A stretch of DNA of 44,475 bases, taken from positions 1-44,475 of the forward strand of contig JASEHJ010000003.1 of NCBI GenBank assembly GCA_030018905.1, in the 5' to 3' direction. Each line of letters opens with the position of its first letter. Position 1 is the first letter of the stretch. Under the pieces are notes generated by a model. It made no database searches. It was given only the letters and a program-made list of their open reading frames with translations, and was not told the origin of the DNA. Of the stretch, positions 1-8,561 are shown piece after piece. The position numbers and the translations under genes were made by a program. The DNA comes from a bacterium (lineage in GTDB: Bacteria; Sysuimicrobiota; Sysuimicrobiia; Sysuimicrobiales; Humicultoraceae).

Positions 1-821
1 AGCCTGAGCGCGGGCACGCCGGTCACCGCCAGGGGCAGGTCGCCCGACGGCACGGCGCGTGCGGTGGCGCGCGTGTAGGTCAGGCCCTCAGACGTGACCG
101 GCGTGGCCTGCTGCAGCCGCGGGGAACGCGCCTCTGCGGGATCGGTCATAAACAGCTCCAGGCGCTCGACCGGCAGAGGCAGCTTGCGGCCGAGATCAAC
201 CTCACCGGAGGCGGCCACGCTGTAGCCATACGCAACCTGGTGGGTACCGGGCCGGACGGTCAACCGGTCTACGATCGCACCGGCCTCTACACGGGGCTGA
301 TGCAGTCCCTGATGGAAGGTCACGTACTGGGCTCCCTGGGGCAGGGGGAATACCACGCCGCCCAGGAAGGTCTGAGAGCCGGCGTTTTGAAGATGCACGG
401 CTTCCGAGACGCGCACGTACCCCCTCCGGGCCTCGACCGCGATGCCGAGCAGGGAGATCCGCAGCGGCACGCGTGCCGAGGCATCGTGCACTTGAAGAAC
501 GACCTCGACCGGCGTCCCGCCGCTGAGGACCGCGTGGGCGGCGTAGGTCACCCCGTCGCGGACGGATTGCACCAGGTAGCGGCCGTCCGGGAGGCCGCTG
601 AACGCGAACCGCCCGCGCACGTCGCTGCGCGCCCGGCCGACCTGCACCGCACCCTCGGGGCCGATGAAGACGAGCGCCACCTCGGCATCGGGCACCGGCT
701 GCCCGGTGGTACCGTTGCGCACCCATCCGGCGGCGGTCCCGCCTGCGGGAGCGCCGACCGCGGAACCGATGGCGAGACCGGCTGCCAGCAGCGCCGCCGC
801 GACCAGTAGGGATCGCCTCAC
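1..821 (-). CDS. Secreted carboxypeptidase-regulatory-like protein (3' end off window)
   Basis: Reading the minus strand from a GTG at 821 gives at least 273 residues, still open at the left edge. Residues 1-24 form a signal peptide: two arginines, an Ala/Leu-rich core and a likely VGA cleavage site. Residues about 31-110 look like a carboxypeptidase regulatory-like (transthyretin-type) beta-sandwich; visible features are GQPVPDAEV, a GRFAFSGLPDGRYLV stretch and a strand ending VEVVLQV. The rest is a beta-rich extracytoplasmic part with no motif I recognise. The GTG overlaps the TGA of the preceding CcmI-like gene (GTGA), so it is translationally coupled to the ccm operon and may assist cytochrome c maturation or use outside the membrane. 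That role is inference from position. The shared stop/start decides the start codon. Confidence 0.72.
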   Translation of the reverse strand, partial: MRRSLLVAAALLAAGLAIGSAVGAPAGGTAAGWVRNGTTGQPVPDAEVALVFIGPEGAVQVGRARSDVRGRFAFSGLPDGRYLVQSVRDGVTYAAHAVLSGGTPVEVVLQVHDASARVPLRISLLGIAVEARRGYVRVSEAVHLQNAGSQTFLGGVVFPLPQGAQYVTFHQGLHQPRVEAGAIVDRLTVRPGTHQVAYGYSVAASGEVDLGRKLPLPVERLELFMTDPAEARSPRLQQATPVTSEGLTYTRATARAVPSGDLPLAVTGVPALR

Positions 822-1087
822 TGCCCGGCTCCCGGCTCGGCCAGTTGCCGGAAGATCTCCGAGGCCTCGGCCTCAAGGGTGGCGCGCGCTGCCCGATAGT
901 CGCGCTCGGACAGCTTGCCGGTCTGCCAGTCCAGGTCCAGATCGTGCAAGGCGCGCAGCGCGGCGTCACCTGCGGCATCCAGCGCGTCGCGCGTATCCGC
1001 CGCCGGGAGCTCCAGGGACTGGAACGCCGGTGCAAGCAGGTACGCAGCGATTAGGACCGCCACGGTGAAGAACAGCGCCTCGATCAC
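818..1087 (-). CDS. CcmI-like short membrane protein (89 aa)
   Basis: Starts at a GTG that overlaps the ccmF stop (GTGA) behind a good GGAGG ribosome site. An N-terminal membrane helix (residues about 3-20, IEALFFTVAVLIAAYLLAP) is followed by a helical segment. The later part carries LHDLDLDWQTGKLSERDY, which matches the 'LDxDxxTGKLSxxDY' signature in the N-terminal part of CcmI/CcmH-fusion proteins of cytochrome c maturation System I. There is no CxxC, so it is not the CcmH thiol reductase, and no tetratricopeptide region, so it is not full-length CcmI. It is probably an accessory membrane subunit of the haem lyase assembly. The family link rests on that short signature; the position after ccmF supports it. 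Confidence 0.65.
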   Translation of the reverse strand: MIEALFFTVAVLIAAYLLAPAFQSLELPAADTRDALDAAGDAALRALHDLDLDWQTGKLSERDYRAARATLEAEASEIFRQLAEPGAGQ

Positions 1088-3039
1088 GACGCCCTCCTCC
1101 GCCGCTCGGGCAGGACGGCAAAGGCCGCCCCCAGGACGGCCACCACGCCGCCGGCCCAGAGCCAGGACACCAGCGGATGCACGAGCACGCGGATCGTCCC
1201 CCCGCCGTCCGGCGTCCATTCAGAGAGGATGAGATAGAGGTCCTCGCGCAACGAGGAGCGTATGGCGACGTGGTGCATCGGCTGCTCCTGCGCGCGGTAG
1301 AAGTACCGCTGCGGGGAGTAAGAGCCCAAGAACCTCGCGCCGGCCCAGACGCGTACCGATGCCTCGGTCACGTCTATGCCGGGTAGCTCGCTGTGGCGAA
1401 GGCCGCCGTACTCAATGGTGTACCGCCCAACGCCAAAGCGCTCCCCGGGACGCAGCGTGGCCCCAGCCTGGGTGTCGAACGCGCTGCTTGCCGCGACCCC
1501 CACCAGCATCAGTAGGACACCGAAGTGAACCACGTAGCCTCCGTAGCGGCGGCGGTTGCGCATAAAGAGCCGAGCCAGCGCCAGGGGCGCGTGCTCGCCG
1601 CGCCGGATGCGCACGCGGGTGCCTCGGACAGTTTCCAGCACGATGGTGCCCGAGACGAACAGGGCGCCGGCAAACACCAGTAGGGCGCCGGCGTGGCGCA
1701 CGCCGAGCAGGCCCAGCATCAGCGCGCCGAGCACCGCCGCCGCCGATGGGAGGGTGAAGTTCCTGGCGAGCTGCTCCCGCGTGGCCAGCCGCCACGGCAG
1801 CAGCGGTCCAATCCCCATCAGCAGGAGTATGCCGATGGATATGGGCACCATTACCGTGTTGAAGTAGGGCGGCCCCACATTGATCTTGACACCGCGGAAG
1901 GCCTCGGTCAGGACCGGGAACATCGTGCCCACCAAGACCACGATGGCCGCGGTTACGAAGAGCAGATTGTTGGCAAGGAAGGCCGTCTCTCGACTTATGA
2001 CCGACTCGACGGTGCCGCCGCTCTTCAGCGCCCCCCATCGCCAGGCGAGCAGGCCGAAGGAGACAAGCAGCAGAGCCGACAGGAAACCCAGGAAGAGATA
2101 CCCTATCAAGGGGGCCTTGGCAAAGGCGTGGACCGAAGACAGAACCCCGCTGCGCACCAGGAACGTGCCGAAGATCGTCAGCCCGAAGGTAAGCAGGATC
2201 AGCGCGACGTTCCACGCCACCAGCATTCCTCGCCTTTCCTGAATCTGAATGGAGTGGAGGAACGCCGTGGCGGTCAGCCAGGGCATGAACGCCGCATTCT
2301 CCACCGGGTCCCACGCCCAGTACCCTCCCCACCCTAGCACCTCGTACGACCACTTCGCCCCCAGCAGCAGTCCCAGCGTGAGGAAGATCCACGGCACGAC
2401 GATCCATCGTCGAGAAAGCGCCACCCAGGTGTCGTCCAGACGGCCGGTGATCAGCGCCGCAACCGCCAGCGCGAACGGCACGCTCATTCCAACGAACCCC
2501 AGGTAGAGCATCGGCGGATGAGCCGACATCCACGGGTTGCGCAGCAGCGGGTTCAACCCCTGCCCGTCCGGAGGAGGCGGAACCAGCGGGGCAAACGGGT
2601 TGCTGGCCCCTGCCAGCAAGACGGAGAAGAAAGCCGCGACGACCAGCAACGTCGCGGTCGCAGGCCCCTGGAGGTCCGGATGAGACCGGAGGCTCCACAC
2701 CGCCACGACCATGTAGCCCGCCAGGATAAGGGCCCACAGCAGCAGCGCGCCGTCGTGCCCCCCCCAGAACGCCATGATCGTTTGTAGCAGGGGCTGGGTT
2801 GACTCGCTGGCCATGGCGACGAAGCGTACCGAGAAGTCCCTGGAGAGGAACGCCGTCAAGAGCGCTGCCGATGCCAGCGCCATGAGGAGTGCCCAAACCG
2901 TAACGGCCCGCCGACCGCTGGCGAGATACCCACCGTGCCGACGGGTGAGACCCAGAGTAGTTGCAGCGATCCCGAAGAGCGCGACGACCAGGCCGGCCAG
3001 CAGGGCGAACCGGCCGATCTCACCCACGAAGTTCACCAT
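1084..3039 (-). CDS. ccmF: Cytochrome c haem lyase subunit CcmF
   Basis: A 651-residue polytopic membrane protein, the normal length for CcmF. With its partners it ligates haem from holo-CcmE to apocytochrome c outside the membrane. The tryptophan-rich haem-handling motif (WGGYWAWDPVENAAFMPWL) is intact near residue 235. Many hydrophobic helices surround it, and a soluble segment near the C terminus precedes a last helix ending in an Arg-rich tail. The ATG lies 8 nt after ccmE, and the stop overlaps the next gene as GTGA. It fits the sixth position of an A-B-C-D-E-F operon. Confidence 0.95.
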   Translation of the reverse strand: MVNFVGEIGRFALLAGLVVALFGIAATTLGLTRRHGGYLASGRRAVTVWALLMALASAALLTAFLSRDFSVRFVAMASESTQPLLQTIMAFWGGHDGALLLWALILAGYMVVAVWSLRSHPDLQGPATATLLVVAAFFSVLLAGASNPFAPLVPPPPDGQGLNPLLRNPWMSAHPPMLYLGFVGMSVPFALAVAALITGRLDDTWVALSRRWIVVPWIFLTLGLLLGAKWSYEVLGWGGYWAWDPVENAAFMPWLTATAFLHSIQIQERRGMLVAWNVALILLTFGLTIFGTFLVRSGVLSSVHAFAKAPLIGYLFLGFLSALLLVSFGLLAWRWGALKSGGTVESVISRETAFLANNLLFVTAAIVVLVGTMFPVLTEAFRGVKINVGPPYFNTVMVPISIGILLLMGIGPLLPWRLATREQLARNFTLPSAAAVLGALMLGLLGVRHAGALLVFAGALFVSGTIVLETVRGTRVRIRRGEHAPLALARLFMRNRRRYGGYVVHFGVLLMLVGVAASSAFDTQAGATLRPGERFGVGRYTIEYGGLRHSELPGIDVTEASVRVWAGARFLGSYSPQRYFYRAQEQPMHHVAIRSSLREDLYLILSEWTPDGGGTIRVLVHPLVSWLWAGGVVAVLGAAFAVLPERRRRAS

Positions 3040-3047
3040 TCACGCTC

Positions 3048-3440
3048 TCACCGCCCCGGGTGCTTCTCCTTGTACTCAACCGGGTGGGTGGAGATAACCT
3101 GCGAAGCCAGCAGGATCCCGTCGCCGTCCAGTCGCCCCTCCACGAGCACATCCTTGCCCTCGGCGAACAAATCAGGCAGCGGCCCGCGGAAGCGCACGTT
3201 GTAGCCCGTGGTCCCGTCGGTGATCACAAACCGGGACTCGCCACCGGACTTGAGCACCGATCCCTCCTGAACCCGGCCGGCAATCCTGACCCTGGCCGCG
3301 CGCAGCTCCGGCCGGCCGGCGAACTCGGTGGTGGTCAGGTAGTACACCATGGAGGATCGGGCGCCGTTGTAGGCCGCGAACACAAGCCCCAGCAGGATAA
3401 TCACCGCTCCCACAAACAGCTTGCGCCGAGCTGGCATCAT
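3048..3440 (-). CDS. ccmE: Haem chaperone CcmE
   Basis: A 130-residue periplasmic-facing haem chaperone with one N-terminal membrane anchor (residues about 8-24) and an OB-fold beta-barrel. It binds haem covalently and carries it from CcmC to CcmF. In STHPVEY the haem-attaching histidine is H119 and the family tyrosine is Y123, at the expected +4 spacing. This is therefore the HxxxY form and not the CxxxY form seen in some archaea and Gram-positive bacteria. The usual Pro-rich tail after the motif is very short. The ATG overlaps the stop of ccmD (ATGA). Confidence 0.93.
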   Translation of the reverse strand: MMPARRKLFVGAVIILLGLVFAAYNGARSSMVYYLTTTEFAGRPELRAARVRIAGRVQEGSVLKSGGESRFVITDGTTGYNVRFRGPLPDLFAEGKDVLVEGRLDGDGILLASQVISTHPVEYKEKHPGR

Positions 3441-3568
3441 GAGCGCCCCTGGCGCGTTCCGGCCGCGTCGGAGAGGTCGGCGATCAGGCGCTGCCGCGCC
3501 ACCAGGGTCATGGCGTACCCCGCGAAGAGCGCGGCGACCACGATGTAGGCCGCGGCCACGTATCCCAC
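3437..3568 (-). CDS. ccmD: Haem exporter accessory protein CcmD (43 aa)
   Basis: A small gene between ccmC and ccmE. Its GTG start lies 2 nt beyond the ccmC stop. The 43-residue product has one membrane helix (GYVAAAYIVVAALFAGYAM) followed by a basic segment (VARQRL), the usual form of CcmD, which helps release holo-CcmE from the CcmABC complex. CcmD sequences are short and poorly conserved, so the call rests on size, the single helix and the position between ccmC and ccmE. Its TGA overlaps the ccmE ATG. Confidence 0.85.
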   Translation of the reverse strand: MGYVAAAYIVVAALFAGYAMTLVARQRLIADLSDAAGTRQGRS

Positions 3569-3570
3569 TG

Positions 3571-4230
3571 CTACGCGCCCCCTTCGAGGGCTTCTGCCAG
3601 GGCGTCCAGGGTCCGCTCCTGGCGCACGCGCAGGACGAGGAGCGCCGTAAGCACCACCAGGAACGCCACCATGTTGATCACAAGGGGGACCAGCATGGTG
3701 GGAGGAAGCGCCGGCCCATCGACGCGGAAGACCGTCGGCTGGGGGTGAAGCGTGCGCAGGAGGATGGCCGACCAATGGATGATGGGAATGTCCAGCACCC
3801 CCACTATCCCAATGATGGCGGCAGCCCGCGCTCCCCGGGCGCCGGGCGCCCACGCGCGCACCATTAGATAGCCAATGTAGATGAACCAGAGGATCAGCGT
3901 GGTGGTCAGGCGCGCGTCCCAGGTCCACCAGGCGCCCCAGACCGCTTTGCCCCAGATGGCGCCCGAGAGAAGGGTCATGGAGATGAACAGCACGCCCAGC
4001 TCGGCCGCCGAACGGGCCAAGCGGTCCCACCGAGGGTCTCGCCGCCACAGGAACAGCACGCTTCCGGCGAACACCACCAGCAGCGCGACGTAGGCGGTCA
4101 CCACGCTGGGCACGTGCACGTACATGATGCGCTGCGGCGCGCCTTGAAACAGCTCGGTGGGCGCCGCCAGCAGCGCCCAGGCGACGCCCACAAGCATCAG
4201 TGCGATTCCGAGGAACAGCAGCACCCTCAC
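3571..4230 (-). CDS. ccmC: Haem exporter protein CcmC
   Basis: A 219-residue six-helix membrane protein that loads haem onto CcmE. The tryptophan-rich WWD motif (WGAWWTWDARLT) lies near residues 97-108. Flanking histidines available as haem ligands occur in YVHVP (near residue 39) and IIHWS (near residue 151). The GTG start lies 3 nt after ccmB, so translation is probably coupled. Length and motif order are typical, with no sign of damage. Confidence 0.94.
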   Translation of the reverse strand: MRVLLFLGIALMLVGVAWALLAAPTELFQGAPQRIMYVHVPSVVTAYVALLVVFAGSVLFLWRRDPRWDRLARSAAELGVLFISMTLLSGAIWGKAVWGAWWTWDARLTTTLILWFIYIGYLMVRAWAPGARGARAAAIIGIVGVLDIPIIHWSAILLRTLHPQPTVFRVDGPALPPTMLVPLVINMVAFLVVLTALLVLRVRQERTLDALAEALEGGA

Positions 4231-4233
4231 CCA

Positions 4234-4881
4234 TTATTCCTCAACGACGTATTCGAACAGCAGGAAACTCGCCGTAACGAAAATGATATCAAAAACGAGC
4301 AGTAGCTGCAATTGCGCGCCGATGGCCCAAAGCGGCAGCCCATCGAGAATTCCGGTTGTGGCGCCCACCGCGGCGATCACGAGCGGAAGCACCACCGGGA
4401 GCATCAGTATCGGCAGGAGCGCCTCCCGCAGGCGGGCCTGCACGATCAGCCCTCCGAACAGGGTGCCCACGGCGGCCAGCCCAACCCCGCCGAGCAACAT
4501 GGGAATGGCCAGCGCAGGCAGCCGAGTCCAGATCGTTTCCGTGAACAGCGCGCCGAAGAGCGGCAGGGAGATCACCTGCACAACCACCAACCCCAGCCAG
4601 TTCGTGAGGGCCTTGGCCGCGAAGATCAGCCCGCGGTCCAGCGGGGCCAACAGGAGCGCCGTCAGGTGGTCGCGCTCCAGCGTAAACGTGCGCGTGAACC
4701 CCAGCGTCGCGCCGAACGCGTATGTAACCCACATGGCGGCGGGAGCGGCCTCGGGGCCAGACCGGGTGGCGCCGAGCACGATGGCCAGCAGCAGTGCCAG
4801 CAGGCCCATGGCCGAGACGATCTCCCGGCCGCGCCACTCCAGGCGCAGGTCCTTGCCCACCAGCAGGCGCACGACCCTCAT
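4234..4881 (-). CDS. ccmB: Haem ABC exporter permease CcmB
   Basis: A 215-residue integral membrane protein with about six hydrophobic helices, including GLLALLLAIVLGATR near the N terminus and LQLLLVFDIIFVTASFLLF at the end. It is the permease partner of CcmA in the CcmABCD complex that frees holo-CcmE. The conserved 'F.RE..HL.ALLLAP..R' type segment appears as TFTLERDHLTALLLAPLDR. The ATG overlaps the ccmA stop by 4 nt (ATGA). Confidence 0.92.
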   Translation of the reverse strand: MRVVRLLVGKDLRLEWRGREIVSAMGLLALLLAIVLGATRSGPEAAPAAMWVTYAFGATLGFTRTFTLERDHLTALLLAPLDRGLIFAAKALTNWLGLVVVQVISLPLFGALFTETIWTRLPALAIPMLLGGVGLAAVGTLFGGLIVQARLREALLPILMLPVVLPLVIAAVGATTGILDGLPLWAIGAQLQLLLVFDIIFVTASFLLFEYVVEE

Positions 4882-5591
4882 CGCCGTCCCTCGCGGAACC
4901 AGGCCGCCAGTATGGCCGCGTCCAGCCCCGCGGCCGGCATGATCTCGGTGAGCCGTCCGTCCAGCATCACGGTGACGTCCGCGCCCAGCGCCCCGGCTCC
5001 GTCCGGGTCGTGCGTCGTCAAAATCACAGTGCAGCCTCGCGCGGCGCTGGCGCGCAGCGTGGCGGTCAGACGGTCGGCCGCGCCCACGTCGAGGCCGGTG
5101 TACGGCTCGTCCAGGATCAGGAGTTCGGGATCGTGCAGCAGCGCTCGCGCCAGGTTCACCTGCTGGCGCTGTCCGCGCGAGAGCACTCGCACCCGCCGGA
5201 GGGCGAGCGGCCGTAGCCCGTACTCGTCGAGGGCGGATTCAACCCTCTCCGGCGCCAGATCGTACAGTCCGCCAAAGAACTTCAAGTTTTCCTCCACGGT
5301 CAGCGCGTCATAGAGGAGCGACTCGTGGGGAACCAGGCCGATTCTCCGCCTGATCTCCGGCAGTGGCGCCGACGGCTCGCCGAACCACGTCACGCTCCCG
5401 CGGGTCGGTGACGACAGGGTGGCAATAAGGCGAAGCAGCGTGGTCTTGCCCGAACCGTTGGCGCCCAGTACCGCCAGCGTCTCGCCGGCCCGCACGCGCA
5501 GGTCCACGCCCCGCAGCACAGGCCGGTGGTCGAAGGCCTTCACCAGCCCTCGTACCTCCACTGCCCACCGTTCCGGAGCGCCGCCGCTCAC
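4878..5591 (-). CDS. ccmA: Haem ABC exporter ATP-binding protein CcmA
   Basis: A 237-residue ABC ATPase. Walker A is GANGSGKT (residues 43-50), the signature is LSRGQ (137-141), Walker B is LLILDEP (157-163), and a switch histidine occurs in LTTHD. As in CcmA, it supplies ATP hydrolysis to release holo-CcmE from CcmCD. It is the first gene of the ccm set; its GTG overlaps the bshC-like stop (GTGA), so the thiol-biosynthesis and cytochrome genes appear co-transcribed. Confidence 0.93.
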   Translation of the reverse strand: MSGGAPERWAVEVRGLVKAFDHRPVLRGVDLRVRAGETLAVLGANGSGKTTLLRLIATLSSPTRGSVTWFGEPSAPLPEIRRRIGLVPHESLLYDALTVEENLKFFGGLYDLAPERVESALDEYGLRPLALRRVRVLSRGQRQQVNLARALLHDPELLILDEPYTGLDVGAADRLTATLRASAARGCTVILTTHDPDGAGALGADVTVMLDGRLTEIMPAAGLDAAILAAWFREGRR

Positions 5592-7180
5592 TTCTGGGCC
5601 TCGCGTGCCTGGGTACTGCCACCCAGTTGGTCCACGAGTTCGTCCACCGCCTCAACGGGGAAGAGAAGGAACGGATAGCCGCGGTAGCCCGTCGCCTCGA
5701 CCTCCTGCTCGCTCCGGTCGTGCCGGTGGAGCGCCTCCTGGACCTGCCCAAGGCGGTCGGCGACGGCCGCCTGCATGATATGGTTCAGCTCGCGTATGCG
5801 TTGGGTGACCGCACGGCGCTCCCGCCGTGTCAGGTCCGCGGCGGCATCGAGGCGCCGGATCAGCGCCCACTTCTCGGCCGTCAGCGCACTGTGCGGTCCG
5901 TCGCCGGAGGGCAAGAAACGGTCCGGGTTGTGCTGGAGGTCCAGCAGCAACCGCTGCAGCCTGCGGCGTTCGTCCTGCAAGGGCGCGCCCGCGGGAAACG
6001 GCAGATGCAGGGTTGCCGTGACCGTGGCGTACGCCGGTGGAGACACGCCGTAGAAAGCTTCAATGACGGCGTCGGTCGCGCGGTCGTACCGCCCGCCGCC
6101 GATCCCGTGTATGAACAGATCAGAGACAACCAGACGGGCGAACGCGGTCAGCGCGAGCGCGCGGGGCCGGATCTCCATGGATGCAAAGACCGGATCATCA
6201 GGGTCGCGGGGAAGCGGGCCGGCGTCGCGGCCGTCGGCACAGAACCTGCTGCCGCCGGCTCCGACAAACAGCGCCTGCCTCCGTCCGCCCTCCACCAACC
6301 AGAAGGGTAGCTCGATCCGCCCCTGCTCGACCGCCAGGTCAGGGAACGGCTGGGCGCCGGTGCGGATGCCGTAGTGCGCGCGGTAGGCGGCCAGCGTCGC
6401 GTTGTGCACGGCCGCGAACCGATCGGCGTGGTGCGCGATGGAAAGCACGAAGCGGCGAAACGCACCAGTGCGGGCCAGCCACGAGACCGGCAGGTCCAGG
6501 TAGGGGCGGGGTCCCTCTAGCGCACGGCGTGCCGCGGTTACGGCCCCGGCGAGCCCCTGGCCCGAGGGTGGGACCGGCAGGAGGCGCGCGCGGTTCCATC
6601 CTGGGGCAAGAGCAGGACCGCCGGCTGTCTGCAGGCACGCCTCAACCGCTCCCAGGAACGCCCGCCACTGATCGGGATTGGGCGCTGGAAGCGCCTCCGC
6701 GGGCACATCAGGGCCGGCGCGGGAGAGCACGATTCGCTCGCGGCGCAGCAGGCCGTCGGACCTGGGTGCCTCCGCGGCGACCTCATCAATCGCGTCGGTG
6801 TCTACGATCAGATCGAGCCCAACACCCCCGGGCGGAACCAGGCGCGCCAGAGCCAGGTACTTGATCCAGATGCCCGGATGCGCCAGGACGGGCTGATGGC
6901 CGGTGCACAGAACCACCGCGGTGCCGTGGTCGGGCACCTCCAGCCCCAGCCCGCGGGTGTAGGCCGCGGCCAGAGCCAGCGCCTCCGTGCGGGCCGTGCG
7001 ACGGAGCTCGCCCAGAGGGGTCCCGCCAACCTCCACCGTCTCCGCATCGAGCGCCAGCCGATTGGCCCTTCCCACCGCCAGCCACGTGTCGTAGGCAGGG
7101 ACGGCCACGGCCAGGGGGGAGGTGGTTGGGATCTCCAGTTCGAGCTCGGACCACCGGAACGGCCCTGCGGCCTCAGCCAT
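5588..7180 (-). CDS. bshC: BshC-like putative cysteine-adding enzyme
   Basis: A 530-residue soluble protein, close to the usual BshC length of about 540. BshC adds cysteine to glucosaminyl-malate in the last step of bacillithiol synthesis. Supporting features are an N-terminal Rossmann-type region with a TGHQPVLAHPGIWIKYLALA segment (residues about 89-108) resembling the family 'GQQPGLLTGPLYT-YK' motif, and an Arg-rich, probably coiled-coil region near the C terminus (about residues 435-500). The ATG overlaps the stop of the upstream deacetylase by 1 nt (TGATG); an upstream in-frame GTG is not needed. Pairing with a BshB-type deacetylase supports the call. It is a divergent member, so the exact substrate is uncertain, and no BshA is in view. 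Confidence 0.72.
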   Translation of the reverse strand: MAEAAGPFRWSELELEIPTTSPLAVAVPAYDTWLAVGRANRLALDAETVEVGGTPLGELRRTARTEALALAAAYTRGLGLEVPDHGTAVVLCTGHQPVLAHPGIWIKYLALARLVPPGGVGLDLIVDTDAIDEVAAEAPRSDGLLRRERIVLSRAGPDVPAEALPAPNPDQWRAFLGAVEACLQTAGGPALAPGWNRARLLPVPPSGQGLAGAVTAARRALEGPRPYLDLPVSWLARTGAFRRFVLSIAHHADRFAAVHNATLAAYRAHYGIRTGAQPFPDLAVEQGRIELPFWLVEGGRRQALFVGAGGSRFCADGRDAGPLPRDPDDPVFASMEIRPRALALTAFARLVVSDLFIHGIGGGRYDRATDAVIEAFYGVSPPAYATVTATLHLPFPAGAPLQDERRRLQRLLLDLQHNPDRFLPSGDGPHSALTAEKWALIRRLDAAADLTRRERRAVTQRIRELNHIMQAAVADRLGQVQEALHRHDRSEQEVEATGYRGYPFLLFPVEAVDELVDQLGGSTQAREAQK

Positions 7181-7863
7181 CAGATCAAGCCGTCCCAGCG
7201 GGCGATCCCGATCTCTTCGCGGCAGACGAACGCCTCGCCGTACCGCCGGTGGATCAGGCGGCCCCAATATGCACTTGTCTCTCTTATCGTGTCGAGGATA
7301 TGGGCGTTCCCGCGCGCATCGCCGAACTGCGAGGCGTAGGCCACCACCGCCGCCATCTTGGTCTCGATATGGTCTGAGATGTCCACGATGAACGACGGCT
7401 TCACGTGCAGCCGGTAGTGCGTGCTGAAGAAATGATAGACGCGGTCAGGGTAGTGCGGCTCCCCCTGCATCGAGGTCCGCGTGAGCTTGGCGGTGAAACG
7501 GGCGGCCTCAGCCAGCGCGCAGGCTGCGACGTGGTCGGGATGCGCGTCCACCCAGTACGGGACGAAGAGAACGTCGGGGCGCACCTCGCGGATCACCTCG
7601 GCCACCACAAGCCGCGCCTCGACCGTGTCTTGGAGAAACCGGTTGGGCAGGCCCAGGGTCATGCGGCGCCGCACCCCCAGCAGGCGCGAGGCCTCGTCTG
7701 CCTCCGCGGCCCGCCGCCTTGGCGATCCGATCGGAGTAGGCTCGCCATCGGTCAGGTCGCACACGACGACCTCGTGCCCCTGTGCGTGCAGCAGGCATAT
7801 TGTGCCGCCCATCGCGATCTCGATGTCGTCCGGATGGGGGCCTATGGCAAGGACAACGGCCAA
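7180..7863 (-). CDS. bshB1: BshB/LmbE-type N-acetylglucosaminyl deacetylase
   Basis: Starts at TTG 7863 behind a GGGGAGG site, inside the 3' end of the glycosyltransferase gene (22 nt overlap), giving 227 residues, the normal BshB1 length. It is a zinc-dependent deacetylase of the PIG-L/LmbE fold. The zinc motif PHPDD (H10, D12, D13) and the second motif HPDH (H108-H111) are both intact. In bacillithiol synthesis BshB1 removes acetate from GlcNAc-malate. The next gene is a BshC homologue, which favours this role over other LmbE deacetylations. Longer readings from upstream GTG codons would run further into the glycosyltransferase and add a sequence without family features. Confidence 0.85.
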   Translation of the reverse strand: MAVVLAIGPHPDDIEIAMGGTICLLHAQGHEVVVCDLTDGEPTPIGSPRRRAAEADEASRLLGVRRRMTLGLPNRFLQDTVEARLVVAEVIREVRPDVLFVPYWVDAHPDHVAACALAEAARFTAKLTRTSMQGEPHYPDRVYHFFSTHYRLHVKPSFIVDISDHIETKMAAVVAYASQFGDARGNAHILDTIRETSAYWGRLIHRRYGEAFVCREEIGIARWDGLI

Positions 7864-8555
7864 CGCGCCACCTCCCCGCGGAGCACCTCTTCGTAGTATC
7901 GCCGCCTGGCAGCTACGTCGTCCAGCCCGCCCCAGAAGCGCCGCTCGGGGTTCTTGTAGATGCGCGGGACGGGGAACTCGCTGATCCGCAGCCGGTGGTG
8001 CGCCGCCTGAATCCACACCTGCAGCGGCAGGCCGTAGGAGGGCTCGGTCAGCGTCATCCGACGGAGCGCGTCGGCGCGATAGGCCTTGAAGCCGCAGAAC
8101 GCGTCGGTGATGGCGTACCCGGTGAGCGCGCGCAGTTGGGCGGTGATCTCCTCGTTCAGCTCGCGCCGATCGGCCGGAGGATCATCCCCGCCGGCGCCGG
8201 GATCCAGGTAGCGACTTCCAGACACGATGTCGGCCTCCGCCAGCGCGGCCACAAAATGCGGTATCTGCCGGGGCTCGTGCTGCTCATCGCAGTCGAGCGT
8301 GACCACGGCGTCGTACCCGTGGGAGAGGGAAAACGAGAACCCATCAATCAGCGACTGGCCGTACCCCTCGTTATGCGAGTGGGTTATGACGGTGATGTCG
8401 GGGTAGCCGCGCAGCACCTCGGGGGACCGATCGATCGAGCCGTCGTCCACGACGAGCACGGACAGACCCTGAGCCCACCGCTGCACCTCGTCTAGTACAC
8501 GGGCGAGCGTCGGCTCCTCGTTGAAAAGCGGTAGAACTACAACTGTTCGGCGCAT
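7842..8555 (-). CDS. Family 2 glycosyltransferase
   Basis: A 237-residue GT-A fold transferase of the DPM1/GT2 type. The N-terminal VVVLPLFNEE and VVDDGS (D37, D38) motifs bind the nucleotide sugar; TLDCDEQH near residue 90 is the DxD-type metal motif, followed by a SGSRY motif. The C-terminal region lacks membrane helices. It is not BshA, which is a GT4 enzyme, so the bacillithiol-like genes next to it still lack their first-step enzyme here. Substrate unknown; polyprenyl-phosphate or cell-surface glycosylation is likely for the family. Confidence 0.85.
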   Translation of the reverse strand: MRRTVVVLPLFNEEPTLARVLDEVQRWAQGLSVLVVDDGSIDRSPEVLRGYPDITVITHSHNEGYGQSLIDGFSFSLSHGYDAVVTLDCDEQHEPRQIPHFVAALAEADIVSGSRYLDPGAGGDDPPADRRELNEEITAQLRALTGYAITDAFCGFKAYRADALRRMTLTEPSYGLPLQVWIQAAHHRLRISEFPVPRIYKNPERRFWGGLDDVAARRRYYEEVLRGEVARWPLSLP

Positions 8556-8561
8556 GCACGG

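Noticed and set aside
202-1035. Long Arg/Pro-rich minus-strand frame near the left edge
   Set aside because: Out-of-frame shadow of the secreted protein and CcmI-like genes; composition is typical of high-GC false frames.
7842-8555. Glycosyltransferase as BshA
   Set aside because: The sequence is GT2/GT-A (DxD, FNEE), whereas BshA is a GT4 GT-B enzyme.
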